Below are positions 1 to 5,923 of a stretch of DNA of 5,923 bases, piece by piece. This stretch comes from Calditrichia bacterium (GTDB lineage Bacteria; Calditrichota; Calditrichia; Calditrichales; Calditrichaceae): positions 1 through 5,923 of the forward strand of contig JALWEA010000006.1 of NCBI GenBank assembly GCA_027039465.1, in the 5' to 3' direction. The notes under the pieces are model-generated. The model had not been told where the DNA came from and ran no database searches. It saw only the letters and a program-made list of their open reading frames with translations. Every line of letters starts with the position of its first letter. Within the stretch, counting starts at the first letter, position 1. Position numbers and translations under genes: made by a program.

Positions 1-3000
1 TTGATTTTCATCGATATCCAAAGATTTCTTAAACAAATCCACTGCTTTTTCTTTTTTGCCTTTCTGATAATAAATGCGCGCCAAATCATTCCAGGCCGGA
101 GCAAAATTCATTTCGATTTCAAGAATTTGATGCAAAACCTTTTTGGCTTCATCGGTTTTTTCCAACATTTCCAAAGCCAACGCCGTGCCGTACAGGGCCT
201 CAATATCCTGCGGATTATCCTTCAGCTTGTCCTGAAAGCAAGCGATTGCCTGCTCGGCATTTCCTTTTTGCAAAGCCTGCATGCCGTCCGTCAAATGAAC
301 TTTGTCCTGTTTTTGTCCGGTCGGTTGATCGGATGTTTGTTCTTGACTTTTACCGGTAATTTCAAGAATTTTTCGCGCCAATTGATTTTCCCGGTCAATT
401 TGCAGCACTTTTTGAGCATATTCGGCGGCCTCTTTGGGACGCTCGGCTTCCAAATACAAATTTGCCAGATAAATTAAGGTAGGAACATCGTTCGGATTTG
501 TTTTTAAAATTTGGTTCAACATTTCCACCCCCTTGGCATAATCTTCCTTTTCGATCAGTACCGCAGCATAACTGCGTTTGGCTTCCAAAAATTTAGGATC
601 TATCTGCAAGGCACGGTTAAATGTCTTTTCCGCCTCATCATAGCGTTTTTCGGCCAGAAATATTTGTCCTAGCAAATTGAGAATCATCGGATCGTTCGGT
701 GCATAATCATACGCGACTTTAATCTGTTCCAATGCCCAATCGAGTTTATTTTGATAGAAGAAAATCAAGGCCAAATAAAATCTTGCTTCCAAATCCAAAG
801 GATTTTCAATCAAAATCTTTCGCGTTAAAGTCAGCGCTTCGTCCAATTTTTGCTGATTTAACAGGGCATTGATTTTTTCCTTACGTTTGGCGTGCACCTG
901 TGGAAGCGGATTTTTCAATTCCAGCAATTCTTCATAATCCACATTGGGCCACTTTCTAAAAAAGATACGCGCTTTTTCTTTCATGGACTGATTATAAGCA
1001 ATATTGTTCGCCTTGAAGGTTTGACTGCCGTAATGATGAATGAAAACTCCTTCGTGCACCATAATAGCCAGCTTACCATGATAACGAACACGCAGGCACA
1101 AATCGTCGTCTTCAAAATTTCCGGTACCGAAACTTTTGTCAAATCCACCCAACTTTCTAAATACATTGGTGGGCATGAGCATGCAAAAACCGGCAATACG
1201 ACGGCGCGGCGTGATTTTATTCTTATTGATGCGCCGTACCTGCGCTGCAAATTGGTGAAAGCCGTCTTCATCACTGTAAGGTATTTTTTCAATGCGTTGC
1301 AATCCGCTTATGGAATTGGTAATCGGGCCTACCATCCCGATTTGCGGATTTCTTTGGATTGCATAAACCAGTTCGGTCAGCCAACCGTCCGAAACCAAAA
1401 CATCGTTATTCAAAAAGAGCACATATTTGCCTCGCGCTTTGCGCGCGCCCTGATTATTCCCGTAAGCGAATCCTTTGTTGGTTTTATTGAAAATGACGCG
1501 AATATGCGGATATTCTTTACTTAATTTTTGTAAATATTGCACGGTTCCGTCTTTTGAACCGTTATCCACAAAAATAATTTCGTAGGGAACATCCGTATGT
1601 TCCAAAATGCTCTTTACGCATTTTTTGGTGTACTCAAGCGCATTAAAGGTGAGCATGACGATGGAAACTTCCGGCCAGCGGGCAAAACCGAATGCCCGAT
1701 CTTCCTGAAAAACCGCTTGTAATTTTTTCTTTACGGCTTTCGGCCCCCAGCGATTTTCCACCAATGCTCTGCCTTGCCGGGAGAGCTTTTCCCAAAGCGC
1801 TTGATCATTGTATAGCCGCACCACTTCCCGGGCAAAGTCTTGCGCATTATTGGCAATCAAAGCATGAACTTCATGTTGTAAATCCATGCCCTCGCCTCCG
1901 ATTGAAGTGGTAACAACCGGTAAACCGTAAGAAAGCGCCTCGCCGATTTTGCCCTTCATACCCGCACCGTAACGCAACGGACTCACGGAAACACGCGCCT
2001 GCAGCAAATACGGCGTCAATTCCGGAACAAAGCCCGTAACAATAATGTCATCGCTATTTAATTTTTGAATTTCAGGCGTTGGATTATTACCGACAATGTA
2101 AAACTTTACTTCCGGTAATTTCTGCTTGATTTCGGGAAAAATATCGCGGACAAAATATTGAATTGCATCCACATTGGGCGGATGAGCAAAATTCCCGACA
2201 AACAATAAATCTTTGGTTTCCGAAAATTTTTTGTGGTAGGTAACCGGTTGATGAATATTGGGAATCACATCAATCGGCACCGATCCGATTTTGTCTGCAA
2301 TTTGCACTTTATCCTGCTCGGTAACCACCCAAACACGATCGGCCTTTCGGTAAACATTTAATTCCCGTTGTTTTCTTGCCAATGCTTCTTTCTTTAATTT
2401 TTTATCTTTGTTCAGTTCTGCCTGGCGTAATTCACGCACAAAATGGATATCGACGGAATCCACAATTATTCGGGTTTTAGGTGAATATTTCCGAATGATC
2501 GCAGTGTAATATTCAGCTAAAAACCAAAAGGAAATAATGGCGTAATCAAAAGCGCGTTCTTTAAAAATCAATTCATAAGGAATCGGAGGTACAATTTTGT
2601 GCAGTACTAATTTTGCCGCATTTAATGCCGCTTCATCATTCTCGTACACTTCAATACCGAGCTGCTGCATAACGAATTTATATTTTGGATCCGTTGAGCC
2701 GATGCGCGCAATAAAGGTAATATGCATGTCCATTTCTTTTAAAAGCTTCAGATAATTGAATAAGCGCAAGGAGCCTGATGCTCTGTCCCACATAGGGAGA
2801 AACGGATCCGCAACTAAAATGCGCAAGCGTACATCGCGCTGCGAGGCGAAGGGTACATTCTCGGGGTTATTTTCCCACTGCTTTTGCAATACCGTTTGCC
2901 ATTTTTCCACAAATTTACCATGATTGATTTGCTGATACTTTTTGAATCCGCTGGCCAGATCCGTACCGGCGGTCTGACCTTCATAATGGATGACCACGCT

Positions 3001-3660
3001 GGCCGGTTGGTAATAAACCTGATATCCTTCGCGGCGGGCACTGAAGCATAAATCGGTATCTTCATAATAAGCCGGAGAATAACGAAGATCAAATCCGCCG
3101 ATTTTATCCCAAAGGCTGCGTTTAATCATTAAGGCGGCGCCGGAAACGTAATCCACTTTGCGCACAAAATTAAAACGTGGATCTGCGGGATTTAAACCGC
3201 GTCCGTAATTCCACCCGTTGCCGTCGGAAAAGATGATGCCGCCCGCCTCCTGCAATTTGCCGTCCGGAAAGACCAATTTGGCGCCCACAATTCCGGCATC
3301 TTCTCTTGTTTCGGCCAAACGCACCATATTGAGTAACCAATTAGGCTGCACTTCGGTGTCGTTATTTAAAAACAATAAATAATCCCCTTTGGCCACAGCT
3401 GCCCCGGAATTACAACCGCCCACATAGCCCAAATTTTCTTCGTTGAATACGGCACGAACATTACCCGCTTTGATTTTGCCAAGATAATTGCGCGTATCAT
3501 CGGTGGAACCGTTGTCAACGAAAATAACTTCGTAATTTCCGTATTTGGTGTTTTTTAGAATGGCCTTTAAACATTGATGTGTTAATTCCAATTTGTTAAA
3601 TACAGGTATGATAATAGAGACAAGGGGCGGGGGTGAATCATTAGTTTTTTTAGATGCCAT
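1..3660 (-). CDS. Multidomain glycosyltransferase (GT2-GT4-GT2) with C-terminal TPR array, 3' end outside window
   Basis: The frame is open for 1,220 codons from ATG at 3658-3660 to the left edge, with no stop. I checked the frame at many motifs along it and it never shifts. Domain 1 (about residues 14-270) is a GT-A family 2 glycosyltransferase: VSIIIPVFN start, VDNGS with D49, NND at 99-101, ED at 200-201, H225. Domain 2 (about 280-655) is a GT-B family 4 transferase: DRASGSLR at 292-299, LLFVGNF near 485-491, and the GKIGEALSYGLPVV sugar-nucleotide site with E574. The first Glu of the usual EX7E pair is replaced by A566, as is common in the GAGxKxK subfamily. Domain 3 (about 665-900) is a second GT2: D699, NND at 751-753, EDDD at 850-853, HH at 875-876. 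From about residue 927 come at least eight TPR units, interrupted by a Q/S/T-rich linker at 1103-1121. There is no signal peptide or membrane segment, so it should be cytoplasmic. Nucleotide-sugar-dependent glycan assembly is well supported by family motifs. Donor, acceptor and any link to the neighbouring flagellar genes are inference. The start is chosen for its strong upstream GGGAGG and because the GT2 fold begins 13 residues later. Confidence 0.93.
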   Translation of the reverse strand, partial: MASKKTNDSPPPLVSIIIPVFNKLELTHQCLKAILKNTKYGNYEVIFVDNGSTDDTRNYLGKIKAGNVRAVFNEENLGYVGGCNSGAAVAKGDYLLFLNNDTEVQPNWLLNMVRLAETREDAGIVGAKLVFPDGKLQEAGGIIFSDGNGWNYGRGLNPADPRFNFVRKVDYVSGAALMIKRSLWDKIGGFDLRYSPAYYEDTDLCFSARREGYQVYYQPASVVIHYEGQTAGTDLASGFKKYQQINHGKFVEKWQTVLQKQWENNPENVPFASQRDVRLRILVADPFLPMWDRASGSLRLFNYLKLLKEMDMHITFIARIGSTDPKYKFVMQQLGIEVYENDEAALNAAKLVLHKIVPPIPYELIFKERAFDYAIISFWFLAEYYTAIIRKYSPKTRIIVDSVDIHFVRELRQAELNKDKKLKKEALARKQRELNVYRKADRVWVVTEQDKVQIADKIGSVPIDVIPNIHQPVTYHKKFSETKDLLFVGNFAHPPNVDAIQYFVRDIFPEIKQKLPEVKFYIVGNNPTPEIQKLNSDDIIVTGFVPELTPYLLQARVSVSPLRYGAGMKGKIGEALSYGLPVVTTSIGGEGMDLQHEVHALIANNAQDFAREVVRLYNDQALWEKLSRQGRALVENRWGPKAVKKKLQAVFQEDRAFGFARWPEVSIVMLTFNALEYTKKCVKSILEHTDVPYEIIFVDNGSKDGTVQYLQKLSKEYPHIRVIFNKTNKGFAYGNNQGARKARGKYVLFLNNDVLVSDGWLTELVYAIQRNPQIGMVGPITNSISGLQRIEKIPYSDEDGFHQFAAQVRRINKNKITPRRRIAGFCMLMPTNVFRKLGGFDKSFGTGNFEDDDLCLRVRYHGKLAIMVHEGVFIHHYGSQTFKANNIAYNQSMKEKARIFFRKWPNVDYEELLELKNPLPQVHAKRKEKINALLNQQKLDEALTLTRKILIENPLDLEARFYLALIFFYQNKLDWALEQIKVAYDYAPNDPMILNLLGQIFLAEKRYDEAEKTFNRALQIDPKFLEAKRSYAAVLIEKEDYAKGVEMLNQILKTNPNDVPTLIYLANLYLEAERPKEAAEYAQKVLQIDRENQLARKILEITGKSQEQTSDQPTGQKQDKVHLTDGMQALQKGNAEQAIACFQDKLKDNPQDIEALYGTALALEMLEKTDEAKKVLHQILEIEMNFAPAWNDLARIYYQKGKKEKAVDLFKKSLDIDENQ

Positions 3661-3664
3661 TTTT

Positions 3665-3670
3665 CCTCCC
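3665..3670 (-). promoter_or_regulatory. Ribosome binding site of the glycosyltransferase gene
   Basis: On the minus strand GGGAGG lies four bases (AAAA) before the ATG at 3658-3660. It is a near-perfect Shine-Dalgarno core, with slightly short spacing. It fixes the start of the long gene, since no other in-frame start with a comparable site precedes the GT2 domain. Confidence 0.8.
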
Positions 3671-3677
3671 GTTCACG

Positions 3678-3711
3678 AAACTTTTCCGGTATTTTGATCC
3701 CGGGAAAGTTT
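3678..3711 (-). promoter_or_regulatory. Imperfect inverted repeat in the leader of the glycosyltransferase gene
   Basis: On the minus strand the arms are AAACTTTCCCGG (3700-3711) and CCGGAAAAGTTT (3678-3689). They pair at 11 of 12 positions around a 10-base spacer. The repeat ends seven bases before the GGGAGG ribosome binding site. As RNA it could fold into a leader hairpin next to the translation start; as DNA it could be an operator for a dimeric repressor. There is no T run after it, so it does not look like a terminator. The symmetry is visible directly; the function is inferred and unproven. Confidence 0.45.
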
Positions 3712-3777
3712 AAACCGTAATTAATTTAAAGTTTCTTTAAGTTGAATTTCTTTCCGTTTTTAAACATCGACCAAGTC

Positions 3778-3812
3778 AAAAACAAACCGACTGCGAACGC
3801 AGTGCTTTTTTT
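3778..3812. terminator. Putative bidirectional intrinsic terminator after flgL
   Basis: The hairpin is ACTGC-GAAC-GCAGT on the plus strand (3790-3803). For plus-strand transcripts it is followed by GC and seven T (3806-3812). For minus-strand transcripts leaving flgL it is followed by CGG and the tract TTTGTTTTT (3778-3786). The A and T tracts can extend the stem past a small internal loop. The GC-containing stem is only five pairs, so termination may be weak and some readthrough from flgL into the glycosyltransferase gene is possible. It lies 58 bases past the flgL stop. Confidence 0.5.
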
Positions 3813-3869
3813 AACAAAATCAAGAATTCATTTTTAAGTGCACAAAAGTTTTACGAATCGGAAATATGG

Positions 3870-4748
3870 TTACATGAATTTTAAAATGCTCAAATTCATC
3901 ACTTCGCTAGTGGATTGCAAAGTCGCCTGATAGGCCACCTGCTGCGATTTTAGATTGACCAATTCTTCTTCCAAGACCGCATCTTCTTCCTGCGAAATAA
4001 ATTTCCGGAAATTCTCATTGGTTGTAGTGAGTCGATCTTTGATTAATTGCAAATTATTGATCTTCGAACCATAAACCGTCGAGAGTCGCAAAACGCTTTT
4101 TTCCGCACTTTTTAAATTTTCAACCGCCGTTTTAATGGCATCCTGGTCACCGCTTTCCAGTGCTTCAATGGTATCTTTCATCGCAGCAAAAAAATTGGTA
4201 TTCATCAATTCATCGCCGCTGACATTAATGTCCATAACAATCTGTTTGGAAATGCGTCGTTTAATTTTGCCGTCATTGCCGTTGTAAGTGACATCGAGCC
4301 CGTTTTGTTGGAAGGGTTTGCTTATTTTGGTTTCGGTGCCGCCAAACGTATTTTTGCCCATGTATGTGGAATTGGCCACCGCTACCGATTCTTCCAAAAT
4401 ACCCCTTAATTGAGCAGCAATGGCCTTGCGTACATCATCCGTGGTAACGGCATCCAAACCGTGGGTGGCATCGGTAACGGCCTCCATAGCGTGCTGGTGC
4501 AGTTGATCCAACAAGGAGCTCGTATTGTCCATCCAGGCTTGTGAATCATCTACATTTTTTAAAAATACTTCATTCTGACGATAAGCCTCATGTAAACGCT
4601 GAGCCCTGGAAAACCCAACCGGATTATCCGAAGGCTTCTCAATTTTTTTCTGAGTTGCAATGCGCTCCTGAGTTTTCATCATGTCCGCCCGATTTTGAAA
4701 AAGGCGGGCAATCGCATTGCGCATGAACATTGCAGAAGTTACACGCAT
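3870..4748 (-). CDS. flgL: Flagellar hook-filament junction protein FlgL (hook-associated protein 3)
   Basis: This encodes a complete protein of 292 residues, in the usual size range for FlgL. FlgL forms the ring between FlgK and the first flagellin subunits and is exported by the flagellar type III apparatus. The N-terminal helical region (about 1-140) is flagellin-like: MRVTSAMF start, then the hallmark KPSDNPVG at 38-45 and a long coiled-coil helix. Residues 129-146 (YMGKNTFGGTETKISKPF) correspond to the G-[YN]-x-F-GG turn typical of FlgL. A short variable middle (about 147-185) is followed by the C-terminal helical domain (about 200-292), which ends in hydrophobic LSILKFM and can pack against the N-terminal helix as in flagellin. 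There is no cleavable signal peptide, as expected for this export route. It starts 20 bases after the flgK stop, so the two genes are very likely co-transcribed. Position after flgK and the lack of a variable outer domain favour FlgL over flagellin. Confidence 0.96.
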   Translation of the reverse strand: MRVTSAMFMRNAIARLFQNRADMMKTQERIATQKKIEKPSDNPVGFSRAQRLHEAYRQNEVFLKNVDDSQAWMDNTSSLLDQLHQHAMEAVTDATHGLDAVTTDDVRKAIAAQLRGILEESVAVANSTYMGKNTFGGTETKISKPFQQNGLDVTYNGNDGKIKRRISKQIVMDINVSGDELMNTNFFAAMKDTIEALESGDQDAIKTAVENLKSAEKSVLRLSTVYGSKINNLQLIKDRLTTTNENFRKFISQEEDAVLEEELVNLKSQQVAYQATLQSTSEVMNLSILKFM

Positions 4749-4755
4749 GGTATTT

Positions 4756-4759
4756 TCCT
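4756..4759 (-). promoter_or_regulatory. Ribosome binding site of flgL
   Basis: On the minus strand AGGA (within TTAGGAAAATACC) lies seven bases before the flgL ATG, inside the 20-base gap after the flgK stop. It supports the ATG at 4746-4748 as the start and independent re-initiation within the flgKL transcript. Confidence 0.65.
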
Positions 4760-4768
4760 AATGCTTAC

Positions 4769-5923
4769 TTAAACCATTTGAAGCACGGTAGTCATCATTT
4801 GATCTACCGTGTTGACCATCTTTGCCGCCGCGCTATATGCCTGTTGATACTGAACCATCTGGGTCATTTCCTCATCCATGGAAACGCCGGTTACGGCATC
4901 ACGCTGGTTTTTAAGCTGATCGATGATCATTTTTTGGCTGTTTTCGTTAAAATCAGCTTCCTGAACTTTGTCACCAAGCTGAGTGAGGAAGGACTGATAA
5001 TATTCATGAGCTGTGCCCTCGTTAAAAATTGATTTTGACTGTAAATCGCTGATGTCGCTGGCAATACTGCCGCTGCCGACGGCTTCACCCGGACGGCGAC
5101 TAGCCACCAGCGAAGGATCGTTGATAATTGCCTGATTCACTTTAAAATCGGCCATGCCTTTGATATCCGAGTCAAAAAAATCAAGTCCGCCTACGCCTTT
5201 GGCGTTTTCGCCCTGGCGGTGAATTTTATTAACCGCTTCCGCCAATCCCCGCGCCAATTCATCCAACTTATTTTTGTACTCAGGTAGGGTTGAGTTATTC
5301 ATCTCCAACAAGCCGGCAATTTCGCCGTTATCCATATTTAAAACATGGCCGCTTGATTTAAGAACGACTTGCAACTGAGATGTATTATTTTTGGTAACTT
5401 CGTTTATTTTTAATTCGTTTAACGTATCGTAAGAAACCAATAAAATACCATCGGAATAAACGTTGACTTCACCGTTTTCTTTTTCTTTGATTTTTAAATT
5501 GATTTTTTGGGAGAGATCATCCAAGATTTTATCGCGCTGATCCAACAGATCAGGATTTGTCTGCACACGGATTCGGCGATTTATCTTCTGCAAAAGCCGC
5601 AGTTTTTGGTTAATATCTTTAAGTTGAAGTTTTACTTCGGGTTTGATCTGATCCTTAATGTTCTGCAGATCTCCGTTAATACGCTGAAAATTATCCGCCA
5701 GCACCATACCTTTGTCAACCACCAAATTGCGGGCATAATCGCTTTCCGGATCCTGCGCCAAATCGTTCCAGGCCGAATAGAAATCATTCAATACTTTGGA
5801 AAGACCGGAATCGCTGTTTTCATCGAAAATACCTTCAATTTGGGAAAGCAAACGATGGGTGCTTTTGTATTTCCCGAAAAGCTGGTTCTCGGAATAGATT
5901 TGATATTCGGCAAAACGTTGGCG
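4769..5923 (-). CDS. flgK: Flagellar hook-associated protein FlgK (HAP1), 5' end outside window
   Basis: 384 residues are visible, ending at TAA (4769-4771). The frame stays open to the right edge, so the true start lies outside. A TTG at 5849-5851 could be mistaken for a start, but the 24 codons before it read as ordinary FlgK sequence (RQRFAEYQIYSENQLFGKYK). FlgK caps the hook and, with FlgL, joins it to the filament. Evidence: the conserved LSQIEGIFDENSDSGLS segment near residues 25-41; FYSAWNDLAQDPES after it; LLDQRD at 126-131 preceded by long coiled-coil helices; and the C-terminal rod/hook domain at about 347-384 (VSMDEEMTQMVQYQQAYSAA, then MVNTVDQMMTTVLQMV), which matches the usual DEE-x-QQAY signature. 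FlgK homologues have about 70-80 residues before the visible part, so the full protein is probably near 460 residues. That is shorter than enterobacterial FlgK and implies little outer-domain insertion. flgL follows after 20 bases. Confidence 0.96.
   Translation of the reverse strand, partial: RQRFAEYQIYSENQLFGKYKSTHRLLSQIEGIFDENSDSGLSKVLNDFYSAWNDLAQDPESDYARNLVVDKGMVLADNFQRINGDLQNIKDQIKPEVKLQLKDINQKLRLLQKINRRIRVQTNPDLLDQRDKILDDLSQKINLKIKEKENGEVNVYSDGILLVSYDTLNELKINEVTKNNTSQLQVVLKSSGHVLNMDNGEIAGLLEMNNSTLPEYKNKLDELARGLAEAVNKIHRQGENAKGVGGLDFFDSDIKGMADFKVNQAIINDPSLVASRRPGEAVGSGSIASDISDLQSKSIFNEGTAHEYYQSFLTQLGDKVQEADFNENSQKMIIDQLKNQRDAVTGVSMDEEMTQMVQYQQAYSAAAKMVNTVDQMMTTVLQMV

Noticed and set aside
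1..477. Plus-strand open frame of about 158 codons
   Set aside because: It mirrors the TPR-coding codons of the minus-strand gene exactly. The translation is low-complexity Phe/Leu/Ile-rich and resembles no family.
981..1292. Minus-strand open frame of about 103 codons in another frame
   Set aside because: It overlaps the same GT2 module out of frame. The main frame is unbroken there, so this is not evidence of a frameshift.
892..1524. Plus-strand open frame of about 210 codons
   Set aside because: It lies wholly inside the second GT2 module, which has clear catalytic motifs on the minus strand. It has no recognisable domain of its own.
2814..3092. Minus-strand open frame of about 92 codons in another frame
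   Set aside because: It overlaps the junction between the first GT2 and the GT4 module out of frame. The main frame gives continuous family-like sequence.
3751..3779. Sigma-70-type promoter for the glycosyltransferase gene, with TTGACT at 3774-3779 on the minus strand as the -35 element
   Set aside because: At 16-18 base spacing the -10 position reads ACGGAA, CGGAAA or GGAAAG, none resembling TATAAT. TTGACT also sits within the T-rich tail of the terminator-like hairpin.
3661..3869. Small gene or RNA gene in the 209-base gap
   Set aside because: No open frame with a ribosome binding site is visible, and there is no tRNA-like or known riboswitch-like architecture.
4541..5032. Two plus-strand open frames opposite flgL and flgK
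   Set aside because: Both are antisense to well-conserved flagellar genes, and their translations have no recognisable features.
5849..5851. TTG as the start codon of flgK
   Set aside because: The frame is open upstream to the window edge and the upstream residues match FlgK. The true start is outside the window.

Overview
The window holds three protein-coding genes, all on the minus strand, plus one 209-base intergenic gap. Read in the direction of transcription (right to left) they are: flgK, with its 5' end cut by the right edge; flgL, complete; and a very large multidomain glycosyltransferase gene whose 3' end is cut by the left edge. The plus strand shows no credible gene. No RNA gene, insertion sequence, CRISPR array or origin is visible.

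Organism: FlgK and FlgL show a flagellated bacterium. Base composition is moderate and slightly AT-rich, and the Shine-Dalgarno sites are conventional. Nothing here fixes the phylum. The very long GT2-GT4-GT2-TPR protein and the compact FlgK would fit an environmental lineage outside the best-known enterobacteria, but that is only an impression.

Region 4749-5923: the C-terminal five-sixths or so of FlgK, the first hook-filament junction protein, then a 20-base gap carrying the flgL ribosome binding site. Region 3870-4748: FlgL, the second junction protein. The two genes are almost certainly one operon, and their products form adjacent rings between hook and filament.

Region 3661-3869: non-coding. 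It holds a hairpin flanked by A and T tracts that could act as a two-way terminator (3778-3812), a 12/12-base imperfect inverted repeat just upstream of the next gene's ribosome binding site (3678-3711), and several copies of an AAACTTT-type heptamer. I could not assign a convincing promoter.

Region 1-3660: 1,220 codons of a soluble protein that carries, in order, a GT-A family 2 glycosyltransferase, a GT-B family 4 glycosyltransferase, a second and different family 2 glycosyltransferase, and at least eight tetratricopeptide repeats. Three transferase modules in one chain suggest assembly of a short oligosaccharide, and the TPR array suggests docking to a protein partner or acceptor. Its position next to flgKL makes flagellin or junction-protein glycosylation an attractive hypothesis, but adjacency is the only evidence. 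Surface polysaccharide synthesis is the main alternative.
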